This document shows, piece after piece, positions 1 through 10,425 of a stretch of 64,000 bases of DNA. The notes below the pieces were generated by a model. It worked only from the letters and a program-made list of their open reading frames with translations. It was not told where the DNA came from and did no database searches. The position numbers and the translations under genes were made by a program. The DNA comes from Cycas panzhihuaensis (Eukaryota > Cycadophyta), in contig CM041465.1 of assembly GCA_023213395.1 (NCBI GenBank), positions 178,939,741 through 179,003,740 on the forward strand. Reading direction: 5' to 3'. The number at the start of each line of letters is the position of its first letter. Positions within the stretch are counted from its first letter, which is position 1.

Positions 1-33
1 AAATTTATTGGGTAAAGATAGGGAGTGAGGCAG

Positions 34-437
34 TGTTGGAAAAATAATGGAATGGAGAACAGAGAAGAACATAAACAAAATAATCATAGATCAATACATC
101 ATTGTTGCATAAACACAAGAATCCTTTGTATTCAATCCATTTTTATGAGAGAGCATTATAAATGTCCAAAAGTATGAAGTGTCTAAAGACACCAGGGTTG
201 TACATCCCTCAAAATATATAGTTTGGGGAGGAGGAAAACTTCTCAACCCCTAAAATTCAAACAATAATAAAATAATAACTTAACTAAAATAAACTTAACT
301 CAAATTAACTTAAATCAAATCAACCTTACCTTATACTTACCTACACATATGAAGACCCACATGTATAAATTGATAAGAGTGAGGTGTGCACTCCTGGTTG
401 GAAGGTGCGAGTGGGGTGATAAGCATTAATCCCAATA
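34..437 (-). repeat. Element B 3' LTR
   Basis: About 404 bp, closely similar to 5423-5817. It is bounded on the right by a pyrimidine-rich tract (438-452), which is the polypurine tract when read on the - strand. Confidence 0.82.
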
Positions 438-844
438 TTCTCCCCTTTAATGGTCATCACGAACAATGTCTTATCTTTAAACTTGTGGAATTTATACTTG
501 AAAAAAACTTTAAAGATTTATCTTTTAACTTGATCATTATTAACTCTTCTCATCCTTTTAGCAATGTGTGTCCTTGTACTATTGAGTGGTGTAAAAAAGT
601 TGTAAGTAAATGAAGCTTGATTTAAATGTGGATGTGTTGTTGCAACTTTGATTTTGTCAACTAGAACTTTAAGAAAACTTTGAATTTAAACTTTGTCTTA
701 TGAAAACTTTGTGTTATGAACAACTGTCATATTATCGTATATCTCCTCCTCAAATAGAAGTTCAGGTTCTTGTGCAATAAGATGATCATGCATTTGATTT
801 GAATCTTCCTTGGTCTTTTCATGATAATCCACCTGTTCTAGCAC

Positions 845-1162
845 CTATCTCACATGCTCAACATCAATGTTAAATTCATTGAGGGTATCTCTCCTATAAA
901 TAGAAATTAAAATATGCCACATAGATTTAGAAGTTGTTAGTTCACAAACTTTAGAAAAGACATTATCATCTATAGTGTAAAATAGTAAAGCTAACGCTTC
1001 GTTGTCTTTTTTAATATTTTCCTTAATACTAACATCATACTCATCTTGTAGGTAACTCGAAAGATTATGTGTAATAAAATAAATTTTTATAGTCTTATGC
1101 CATAGTGAAAAGTTATGGCCATTAAATATAGGAAATTGTACTTGATTAAGATTGATTGCCAT
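845..1162 (-). CDS. Copia-type gag remnant (105 aa) in element B
   Basis: An uninterrupted 105-codon ORF starts M-A-I-N-L-N-Q-V-Q-F-P-I-F-N-G-H-N-F and continues with S-L-W-H-K-T-I-K-I-Y-F. This is the N-terminal layout of Ty1/copia gag (DUF4219/UBN2 type: F-x-G-x-N-F-x-x-W). A second block, M-W-H-I-L-I-S-I-Y, matches the usual T-A-k-e-m-W-d-x-L region. After the listed stop the frame can be followed through an acidic tail to about 730. No zinc knuckle, protease or polymerase follows; the 3' LTR lies 400 bp further on. Unusually, it sits at the 3' end of the element, far from the primer site. It may be a truncated, still translatable gag. Confidence 0.6.
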   Translation of the reverse strand: MAINLNQVQFPIFNGHNFSLWHKTIKIYFITHNLSSYLQDEYDVSIKENIKKDNEALALLFYTIDDNVFSKVCELTTSKSMWHILISIYRRDTLNEFNIDVEHVR

Positions 1163-3488
1163 TTTTTAGAAAACTTTAGTACATAAAAGGAATATGCTTT
1201 TACAAAGTCAAAGAACTCAATAAATAAAGAAATATGACAAACTTATAAGATATAATTTTAAACAAAATTTAAAATATAATGAGTTTATAAGCAAATTTTA
1301 AAAATGTTAGAAAATAAGTCTGTTAGGATATACTTGAATGTTCAAGTTTAACATCTTCAAAGCTACACTAAACAATGTCAGAATAACATGAAACTTTACT
1401 AGTATGAAGATCAATGAAGGAACTATTCAATGGAATTGACCACTTTGAAAACGGGTTCCTACAAGTCAAGATTTAAGGAACCAAAGATACATGCCTCTTT
1501 TTTAGACTTAACAGGAGCTTGGGGCTCAAAATATTATAAAAAAGCTAATAAAAATCTTATATAATACTATAAAATGATCAATTATAGTTTGGAAGACTGC
1601 TCAATATAGTTTTCAATTGAAAATTTGAGAAATAATATATACAAAATGTGTAATAATGGCAGATTGGAGGCTATTATATACCTCAACTTTGATGGATTTG
1701 AAAATCAATAAAAGCATTTTAAAACTTATGAAACATAGTGTCAGTTCGAAGAGGAGTGAGTTAGTTTCTAAAAAAATTTGACGGATATGAATTTTGATGT
1801 AAAATAGGAACGTTATAAGATAAATAGCAATAGGTACTTTTATGTGAAAATGTTTAAAAAGTGCTAAAAAACACTAAAGTGTCACTTTGGTCAATTAAAA
1901 TAATGATTAAAATAAATCTTAAAAAATGATATAAATAGATGGTAATGAATTTTATTAATAGTATATAGCTACATAATAGATCCTGATAGAAAATAATCAC
2001 TCAGTGATAAAATATAATCTAATGAAAAATAGATTTTATGAAAATAGTTTAAAAAAGCTCTAAAAATTAATGCCTGACTTTGAACTGATTAAAACCTAGT
2101 CAAATCAGATCCAAATAGGTTATATAACCAATCAAAATCATACCTTAGAAAATTCTAGACATAATGGGATAAGTTTCGTCAGAAACTGATGACCCAGTGA
2201 GAAATTACAGAAAAAATTTACCAAGTACCCTATGTTTAATGAAAAAATAAAAAATAAAAATAAAAATTTATAAAAAAGTGAAAAGGCCCCTTTAGCAATA
2301 TTCTACGATCACATGACTGGGGTCTAAGCTAAAGGGGTTTTAGGTGTTTTTAGAAAAATACGGATTTAAAAACTATATAAAATTAAATTAAATTTTTTTA
2401 ACTTTAAAAATTAAAAAATAAAAAGTAAAAAAATAAAATTTTAAAATGGCACCACCTGCGCTGCCTATGTCGTGACACCGTCAAGCTGTCTCTCCTCCTC
2501 TGCGTGCTTCCTCTACCTCAACGACGTCTGCAATGGCACTCGGGCAAGACAAGGACAAGGGATTAGGTATGATCTGGCAGGGTAATGCGAGCAACTGTGA
2601 TGGGGCCATGTTAACTTATGTCCCTCGATTTCATTTTGATTTCAGATTTGTTATCCTAGGCCTTATTTGGTATAATTTATTTTGAGAGTGACAATGTTTT
2701 GAGTGAAGCCCTTTAGTAGTAAGAACAACCTCAAAATATTTGGCCAGGATTTTGATGAAGAAAGCTAAGGGTCTGCTTGATACATGTACGATTTAAATGT
2801 TCCCTGAAAAAAATGTTCACATGAAACCACGACCACTAGGCGGTAACCGAATGTTTTGAATTACGATGCTATACAAAATTTTGTTATTTTAGAGAACCAT
2901 TATGGGTGCTGAGAAATGGTATGCACATTTGCTTTTGGTCGAGTTCGTCGATGACGCAACGAGGATGTGCCCTTAACAAGATAGAAGAGCATTGGGTGGC
3001 CAAGTTTACTTTTTTGGTATGTTGACTGATTGGGCATCAAGAGGTGAATCCCAGAATTTGGAGCAAACTATAATTGTCGGCACTTCATAGGCTAATCGAA
3101 CATCTGTTCACTTCCTAACAGTTTTATACGGAATTGGAGATATCCAATCTAAAATTAATCCTCCTGGGGCAGTTTTCATTCCATAAATACTTGGTGAATT
3201 ATGGTGTTGTAGACTGATATTGAGGTATTGCGATATTAAGTGGATGCACCTCTATTTTCTTTTGTAAGAAGTGCATGCTTGTAGAATTCAGACTTTAGTA
3301 GTTAGTTGAAGGAGTATTGCAAGCTCTGTACCACTCTTTACAAGGGTTGCTTCTCTAGTTTTGCAGCAATAAGTTCTGTGAGCACCGATTTGCTAATTTT
3401 AGTAAATCTAAAGCCAAATATATCTTATTTTATAGCAGTTTTAAATGATAATTTGGTCATGTTTTTCTCATTTTAATACCGTACTGCC
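1163..3488. other. Element B interior without recognised genes
   Basis: From 1163 to about 2440 the sequence is A+T-rich and I see no coding trace. A short hairpin occurs at 2288-2338 (CCCCTTTAGC with GCTAAAGGGG). From about 2445 to 3480 the base composition is richer in G+C and looks gene-like. It lies directly upstream of the BYPASS1-like fragment, so it may be captured 5' UTR, intron or promoter DNA of the same host gene. Confidence 0.4.
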
Positions 3489-3905
3489 ATGAGTCGAGCA
3501 CTCACTGATCAGTCATCGTTTTCTTCTTTCCTAAAGCCTTTTTCTCCCTAGAGAAAGAGATCTTCAAAAATTTCTTCGAGGTGGAACAAGTTGGTCAAGA
3601 TGTTCAAGGTGGCTTTATCAGAGAGATTAAAGAATCTGAAGCCAAAAAATAGATCAGATATTTTGAATCTGACATGGATTCAAGTAGCCCTGAAAGCTTT
3701 ATCTAAGACACACGTGGACATGAAATCTCTTGTTTCTGACCTAGGGTTTTCAGTTACAGAGTGGAAGTAATAATGGATGGATGAATACATGGAGGACAAT
3801 ATTCAACTTCTTGATATTTGTAATGTTCGCAGTGTAGAGCTATCAAAGCTTGATCATGATCAACTATTAGTCCGTTATGTATTGCACGTTCTAGAATTCT
3901 CTGAG
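3489..3905 (+). pseudogene. Captured BYPASS1-like (DUF793) gene fragment, N-terminal part
   Basis: From ATG 3489 a single frame reads M-S-R-A-L-T-D, then a basic block ending S-E-R-L-K-N-L-K-P-K-N, then L-S-K-T-H-V-D-M-K-S-L-V, then L-L-D-I-C-N and V-L-H-V-L-E. These blocks, in this order and spacing, match the start of plant BPS1-like proteins (DUF793; roots and shoots, control of a mobile growth-arresting signal). Family proteins are about 350 aa; only about 140 codons are present. An in-frame TAG lies at 3549 and a TAA-TAA pair just after E-W-K. There is no net frameshift. It is antisense to element B and lies inside it, so it looks like a host gene piece captured by the element. An alternative is a host pseudogene into which parts of the element were later assembled. 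Confidence 0.7.
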
Positions 3906-4086
3906 GTAGAATTTTGTTGTATTCTTTTTGTAAAGAATATAATTAATTGGTAGTTTTTGTACTCTTTTTCAGTCACAAATGAAAATATTTGTATGCATTC
4001 TCTTACTCGATTATATCTGGAGAATGTTGTACATCACAACTCCTTGCAAGTTATGGTATAGGTGCTAAAATATATGATAGAGATAT

Positions 4087-4088
<2 letters not shown>

Positions 4089-4155
<67 letters not shown>
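4089..4155. repeat. (AT)n microsatellite
   Basis: More than 30 AT dinucleotides, at the junction between the captured gene fragment and the AGATCT-rich leader of element B. Confidence 0.95.
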
Positions 4156-4157
<2 letters not shown>

Positions 4158-4589
4158 GTAAATCTTATGAAAAATGAAATATTAATGTGAGGAGCATGGA
4201 AACAAACACTTAACGATCACATAGATCTGAACTGAGATAGAGGCATAGATGGTATTATTTTTGTCAGAAAAATAACATATGTGTTCAATATTTAACCACA
4301 CAAAGATTGTACTATAAAACTAGAATTTTTTCAAATATGTTGAAGAAAGTATCTCAGAAAACTAAAAAAAAAACATAAATGTTTAAATCTAAAAATAAAT
4401 ATGAAGAACTTAGTAAGCAGCTGTGGCTAATTTGTAGCAGATTGACTTCCAAAGATGAAATCTTCTTCTACACAAGTCAAAGCTTTAAATATATTTCTCC
4501 AGTAGGCAAATCTGCTATAATATATGGCTTGTTGGGGTGAATATGCACCAAAACTTACAGATCTGAAAAAAGAACTTAAAAAAAAATAG

Positions 4590-5050
4590 TCAAATATATG
4601 ATAAAATATACATATCTAAAAGAAAACTTGAATAAATATTGTAGATCTGAAGTAAATATTTCATATCTAAAATAAATATTGTAAATCTATAGCCAATATT
4701 GTAGATCTAAAACAAATAAACCAGAAAATGGTGAAATAATTAATAAAATAAGTAGATCTAAAAGAAACTTGAAAAAATATTGCAGATCTAAAGTAAGTAT
4801 TACAGATCTAAAATAAATAAATAGAAAAATGGTGAAATATTTGATTAAATAAAAAGATCTGAAGAATATATAGTAGATCTGAAGAAAACTTGAATAAATA
4901 TTATAGATCTAAAGTAAATATTGCAGATATGAAACAAATAAACTAGAAAATGGTGAAATAATTAATAAAATAAGCAGATCTAAAAAATATATATGAGATC
5001 TGAAGAAAACCTTGAATAAATATTGCTTGCAGCTGTGCTTTTGCATAGAT
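4590..5050. repeat. Imperfect tandem repeat with recurrent AGATCT (element B leader)
   Basis: Units of roughly 104-120 bp contain AATGGTGAAATA (around 4725, 4828 and 4948), then AGATCTAAA, CTTGAATAAATATT and further AGATCT or near-AGATCT motifs. In element orientation this follows the primer-binding site, so it is the transcribed leader. I see no ORF in it. Confidence 0.7.
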
Positions 5051-5408
5051 CTAAAAATAGTATTGGACAAATAGATAAAATATGCTTGAAAAATATCAAA
5101 TATATGATAAAAATATATAAAACTTATTGATAAAACCTCTATAGAATGATAAAAGCTTGATATTTATTGTTTGTAGCTATACACTTGCATAAATCTAAAG
5201 AAAATCTAAAATATATTTATTATTTTTTAAATATAACTCAAGAATAATCAGATCTAACAAAAAATACAAGAAACTTGCTAATAAATTTTGTAGAAAACGA
5301 ATATAACCAATATTTTCTAGCTCGTGAGTAGATCTGTTGCAGATATCAATAAATTTTCTTACTATTCACAAAAACTTCAATAGGAGATGCAATAGCCCAG
5401 CAATCTCT

Positions 5409-5422
5409 GCTTTGATACCAAA
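5409..5422 (-). other. Element B primer-binding site
   Basis: The reverse complement reads TTTGGTATCAAAGC, the plant tRNA-iMet 3' complement with one change, directly next to the 5' LTR. Confidence 0.75.
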
Positions 5423-5817
5423 TGTTAGAAAAATAATGGAATGGAAAACAGGGCAAAACATAAACAAAATAATTATAGATCAATACACCATTGTTGCATA
5501 AACATAAGAATCCTTTGTATTCAATCTATTTTTATGAGAGAGCATTACAAATGTCCAAAAGTAGGCAGTGTCTAAATACACTAGGGTTGCACACCCCTCG
5601 AAATATATAGTTTGGAGGAGGAGGGAAACTCCTCAATCCCTAGAATTTAAATAACAATAAAATAATAACTTAATTTAACTCAAATTAACTTAAATCAAAT
5701 CAACCTTAACTTATACTTATCTACATATGTGAGCACCCACATATGTAAATTGGTGAGAGTGAGGTGTGCACTCTTGGTTAGAAGGTAGGAGTGGGGTGAT
5801 GAGCATTAACTCCAATA
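5423..5817 (-). repeat. Element B 5' LTR
   Basis: About 395 bp, the partner of 34-437. It is followed in + coordinates by GGAAG, a near copy of the GGCAG before position 34. Confidence 0.82.
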
Positions 5818-6148
5818 GGAAGTAGTAAATAAAAGATGTTTAGTGAAGTTTAGTATTGGGCATACATACTATAATGAGGTATGGTGCAATGCTTTTCTAA
5901 TAAATGTATGTCATATGTTATTGGAGAGACCATGGTAGTATAATATGAATACTTATCATAATAGAAGGAAAAATACTTATACCTTATAAAAGGATAGTGT
6001 AAAGTTGGTATTATTACCTATTAAATGAGAAGGATAGATAAAAACTATGTTCACAGTGAAAGAATTCCTAAAAGAAGTAAAATTGACTCAAGTATATTAT
6101 GCTTTGATGGTAAGAAAGTTTGAGGAAGAAGGTATATAACTACCATAT
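5818..6148 (+). pseudogene. Element A protease C-terminal segment
   Basis: The frame reads a series of motifs typical of the C-terminal end of plant gypsy retropepsins: a block like Y-x-E-V-W-C, then C-H-M-L-L-x-R-P-W (R-P-W at 5927-5935), then R-K-N-T-Y-T-L and V-L-L-P. Q or W positions have become TAG or TGA stops. The segment starts directly after the right LTR of element B and ends at the left LTR of B2; the next coding piece of the same element resumes at 18125. The family assignment rests on the order and spacing of these motifs; I see no active-site Asp in this piece, which would lie upstream of the window. Confidence 0.65.
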
Positions 6149-6521
6149 TATTAAAACATGTATAAGTAAATCATATTCTAATACCAAATAATATAAATAA
6201 AAGTGTGTAAACACAAGTTATATAAGTCTAAAATATAATAAAATTATAAAACTATATCATATAGGTGGATGGTAAATAAAAGAATATGTACAAAGACATA
6301 ACACAAGTACTTGTAGGAAATGATCACTTTCAATTATGTATATATATATATATATATATATCATAACTTGGTTGTCCAATCACATTTTAGGATCCACTTA
6401 GTTAATTAATGACTAACGTTATAAAGATGTATACACACTATGATCCCTTAGTGCACATTGAAGGGATAACCAAATTGATTTATATCAATTAAATATTTAT
6501 ATAGGTTAACATTACCCAACA
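6149..6521 (-). repeat. Element B2 3' LTR
   Basis: Similar along its length to 17740-18124, including the shared end ...GGTTAACATTACC(C/T)AACA. It contains an internal (TA)n run at about 6338-6361. Confidence 0.75.
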
Positions 6522-6780
6522 TTCCCCTCTTAATCCTAAACCATGTCATATAACTACTTTAAATCTTGATGTTGGATCTATATAAAAGTCAAACATCTAC
6601 TAAAGCACATGGATAACCAGTTGTTATACTTACTAGTCCTCTAGAATGGTATTCTTCCTCCTTCCATTCTTATACTTACTTTTATTTTGCTTGTTTCTTT
6701 GTCTCTTAGTTAAGGCTACACCTTTAAGAGATAAATCGAGCTAAATACCCTCAACCCTATCTGCTACACAATGGAATAAA

Positions 6781-7337
6781 TATAGCATTCCTAAATATAG
6801 TCACAAATATAGTTTATAGCCATTCAAATTGAAGGTCTCTAAATGATGATTCCAACGGTCTAGACGAAAGTTAATTCTGACATCTATATCAAAAGTTATG
6901 GCCATTTAAAGTTAGACTGCCAATTTTTGGAGAAGTCCTGGCTGACTTCTATTTGTACAGTATTTAGAATAATATCATCTTTTCTAAACGATTTCTATTA
7001 CTATCCATTGGCTGCCTATTTAAGGAGGATTTGTGGCCTCATTTCATCATCATCGGAGAAGTCTTAGACTGCAATATTTTTGGCACTTTTTAGGAGCATT
7101 GTGGAGGGCACCTCGCCTCGAAGAGGGATTCATTATCAACAATAATTGGAGATTCATTTGGTAATCTTGTATCTATTTAGTTTATATTCATTTCATACCA
7201 TTTTATATTTGTATGCTATAAGTATTCAAGTGGATTTATATTATTGTTCTCTTGATTAGATATTTTGCAAGTGTATTTGATGGATATTTTGTCTATTTCT
7301 ATAAAATCGATTAGAAGAATTCTGTAAGGTTGTTACA
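6781..7337 (+). repeat. Element D 5' LTR
   Basis: 557 bp, equal in length to 11902-12458. It starts TATAGCATTCC (partner TGTAGCATTCC) and ends GGTTGTTACA. Confidence 0.88.
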
Positions 7338-7339
7338 AG

Positions 7340-7351
7340 TGGTATCAGAGC
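7340..7351 (+). other. Element D primer-binding site
   Basis: TGGTATCAGAGC, an exact plant tRNA-iMet 3' complement, two bases after the 5' LTR. Confidence 0.9.
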
Positions 7352-7374
7352 TTCATTCAAAGTGGGTATTTAGC

Positions 7375-8530
7375 ATGTCTCTACAAGAAATATTTGAGAA
7401 TTTTTTTTTCAATAGAACAGAGTTAAGGTTAGGAAAAACCACAATAGGAAAAATGGTGCTCCAAGCCTCTTAAGGAATCGAGGACGTGTCAAAAGGAGTG
7501 GACCATTTGGATGGTAGTATCATGCTAATGTAAACCCAGTACAAGGAATTGAAATCGAATATACAAGAAATTCATGATATTCTGTTGGCTCTAAAAAAAG
7601 ATTTTAGATTTCAAAGTAGAGATAAAGAAGAGAAGCAGAGCCAAGAAAAAGGGGAATACTTAGGAGATCAGGTTGGGCTCGATCTTAAGGGAACTAAATT
7701 TCAACTAGAAAAGTTTAACCTAGATACATCCTGGGATATTCGTAGTTGGGTGATGCAGATGGAGGTCTACTTCAAAACCACCCCTTTAACCAATAAGGAA
7801 AAATTGGTAGTGGCAACGTTGTACTTATATGGAAAAGCCTTACAATTTTTTCATTGGTGGCAAAGAAATTATGAGGGAACAATCCACTACAATTGGGATT
7901 TTTTAAAGAAGTCTCTATTCTAGCAATATGAAGATACAACGAAAACGGATTATTTCGCCCAACTTACTAGGTTACAACAAGTCTGTATGGTATAATCTTA
8001 TACTGAATAGTTCCAAGCACTGCATAGTATGGTGGATGCCCATATTAGTGAACCTCAACTTGTAGAAGCATACATAGTAGGTCTTCGAGGCAATATCAGG
8101 TACCAACTAAAGACCATGGAAGTGAGCTTCCTGACCGATGCCATATGCCATGCCAGGAATATTGAAGTAGAATTTAGAGAAGGAAGACAAAGTTTCGTTC
8201 GTCAAACTAAGTTTGAAAGACCTCCTAGCCAGCAATTTAAACCAAACTGGACATAGTTTGGAACTAAAGTGGGTGCTCCTATGGGAGAGAAAAAAGATGA
8301 ACAAATGTCAAGAGCAGAACACATCAAGAATAGAACATGTTTTCATTATAGAGGAAAGTATAATTAGAAACATAGATGCCCTCCTAAGAAAATGCTCATG
8401 ATGAATAATGAGGAAGACCCTCTCCCTGATGAAACTATGGATGAAATTATAGAAGAGGAAGCATTGGTCCAAGAAGACGAAGCCCAGATAGAGGAGTTAT
8501 TGAATACAAACCTAGACAATGTTTAGATAT
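7375..8530 (+). pseudogene. Element D gag
   Basis: ATG 7375 is the first in-frame start after the primer site, and the frame is the one used by the rest of the polyprotein. The capsid-like core reads F-N-L-D-T-S-W-D-I-R-S-W-V, then L-Y-L-Y-G-K-A-L-Q-F-F-H-W-W (about 7710-7870), the Retrotrans_gag signature. Another block, Q-L-V-E-A-Y-I-V-G-L-R, lies near 8050. A basic region and a possible zinc-knuckle remnant follow near 8335-8395. Early TAA and TAG codons interrupt it. It would package the element RNA in cytoplasmic particles; now inactive. Confidence 0.75.
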
Positions 8531-8559
8531 CACTTCAAGCCATCACTGGGGAGATGCGC

Positions 8560-9000
8560 ACACCACAAACATTGAGATTTTAAGGGTTAATAAAAAATGC
8601 GGAGGTTTCCATTTTGGTAGATAGTGGTAGTACATACAATTTCATAAATTGCCCTACTGCAGGAAAGTTAGGTCTCATAGTACAGCCACTCAATATATTC
8701 CAAGTGGCAATAGCAAATGGTAGGACTATGCCTTGTGGTGGTTATTGCCAACAAGTAAGCTTACGTATTACAGAGTACTCAACCACATCTTGTATGTTTG
8801 CCATGCCTATTGGCGGGGTTGACGTGGTTTTAGGAGTACAATGGCTTCAAACCTTAGGAAATATTGTTACCAACTTTCAGATGCGGTTTATGTGTTTTCA
8901 CCAAAAGGGACATAAGTACAAGCTACAGGCTCTCGACATTCCTCCATTACAATTGGTATCATCTCAGCGTATGGAAAAGATACTTCGAAAAAACCCCACC
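8560..9000 (+). pseudogene. Element D retropepsin
   Basis: The aspartic protease motif L-V-D-S-G-S-T-Y-N-F lies at 8614-8643 (active-site D-S-G at 8620-8628). The second half has V-V-L-G-V-Q-W-L-Q-T-L-G, the usual retropepsin flap-end block of plant chromoviruses (about 8825-8860). The active-site triad is intact, in frame with gag and RT. It would cut the gag-pol polyprotein. In this copy the surrounding frame carries stops. Confidence 0.8.
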
Positions 9001-10425
9001 TCATTCATGATTTCTTGTTATAAGATAGTAGTAGAAGAAGTTCCCATGGAGGTACAAGAACTAATTGACCAATATAGTAAGGTTTTTAAGGAACTACCAC
9101 TTGAACTTCCTCCTAGTCATGGATATGAGCATGCGATCGATTTGGTTCTTCAATCGGCCCCTATCAATATCAGGCCATATAGGCACCCATTCCATCATAA
9201 ACAAGATATTGAACACATCACTCAAGATCTTCTCCAATAAGGAATCATCATGCCAAGTAGTAGTCCCTTCGCATCTCCAGTTATAATTGCATGAAAGAAA
9301 GATGGATCATATCGTATGTGTGGAGATTATTGGGCTCTCAATAAATTAACGATCAAGAATAGATACCTGATTCCTCGTATTGATGACCTTTTGGATGAAC
9401 TTCATGGAGAAAAGTTCTTCTCAAAAAATTATCTACGCTCTGGATACTATCAGATTCGCATCAAAGAGGAAGACATGCATAAGATGGCTTTCTGCACACA
9501 CGAACGGCTATTCGAATTTTGGGTTATGCCTTTTGGGATGATGAATGGCCCCACAATGTTTCAAAATATGATGAACCAGATCCTCAAGCCGTATGTTTGA
9601 AAATTTCTGCTAGTTTTTTTTTATGATATCCTAATCTATAGCCGTTCTTGGCAGGAGCATCTCCAACACATACAGATCATCCTCCAGTTATGACAAAACC
9701 AACAATTATTCGCAAACAAAAAGAAATGTACATTTGGGCAAACAGAGCTAGAATATTTGGGGCATATAATATCTTTCGAAGGAGTGTGAATTGACCCAAA
9801 GAAGATCGAGGTGATTATCAACTGGCCCACACCTAAGAATGTTACGGGAGTTCGAAGATTCTTAGGAGCTGCTAGTTTTGTACATAAATTTATCAAGGGT
9901 TATGCTCATATAGTTGCACCTCTAACAGATTTGACAAGAAAAGAGGCATTTAAATGGGATAAATTAGTCGAAACAGCATTCTAACAACTAAAGACAGCTA
10001 TGACTATGGCCCTAATCCTTGCAATACCACAATTCTCAAAACCCTTCACTATTGAATGTGACGCCTCCAGTTTTGGGTTGGGAGCAGTTTTACCACAAGA
10101 AGATTGACTACTAGCATATGAAAGTCGTAAGTTCAATAGCCGTGAGCGCCTCAAACTTATATACGACAAAGAAATGCTAGCGATTATGCATGCCATCTAA
10201 TAGTGGCAACAATATTTGCTAGGAAATAAATTTATCGTCAAGACTGATCACGACAATTTGAAATATTTCTTGAATAAAAAATCCTTAACAGATGAACAAC
10301 AAAAGTAGGTTAGTAGATTACAAGCATTTGACTTTTTGATAGTTTATAAGAAAGGAAAGGAGAAGATCATAACAGATGCATTATCAAGATCCGTAGCAGA
10401 AGATCATGAAGAGGATAAAGCATCA
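9001..10425 (+). pseudogene. Element D reverse transcriptase and RNase H
   Basis: RT blocks follow in order: K-D-G-S-Y-R-M-C-G-D-Y near 9300, L-I-P-R-I-D-D-L-L-D-E-L, S-G-Y-Y-Q-I-R-I, and M-P-F-G-M near 9530. The catalytic F-x-D-D has become F-F-Y-D at 9619-9627: the first metal-binding Asp is Tyr (TAT, 9622-9624). RNase H follows with [10 protein letters not shown] (about 10055-10085), D-K-E-M-L-A and T-D-A-L-S-R-S (10373-10393). TAG, TAA and TGA codons appear at Q, R and W positions without net frameshift. The enzyme is doubly inactivated. Confidence 0.85.

Larger units (their letters stand above)
34..5817 (-). mobile_element. Element B: non-autonomous LTR element carrying a host-gene fragment
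   Basis: A pair of similar direct repeats (34-437 and 5423-5817) bounds the element. On the - strand the right copy is the 5' LTR: it is followed by a primer-binding site matching tRNA-iMet (TGGTATCAAAGC-like, 5409-5422). The left copy is preceded by a purine tract (reverse complement of 438-452). LTR termini are TATTGG...CCAACA in element orientation, and the flanks GGCAG/GGAAG look like a 5-bp target duplication with one change. Inside there is no pol. Instead it has an AGATCT-rich leader, an inverted fragment of a BYPASS1-like gene and a gag-like ORF near the 3' LTR. Confidence 0.8.

Noticed and set aside
386-613. A 75-codon + strand ORF.
   Set aside because: It overlaps the LTR end and purine tract of element B and has no family motif.
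2288-2338. A 10-bp hairpin (CCCCTTTAGC/GCTAAAGGGG) in element B.
   Set aside because: A single occurrence with a 31-base loop in A+T-rich DNA and nothing else to support a function.
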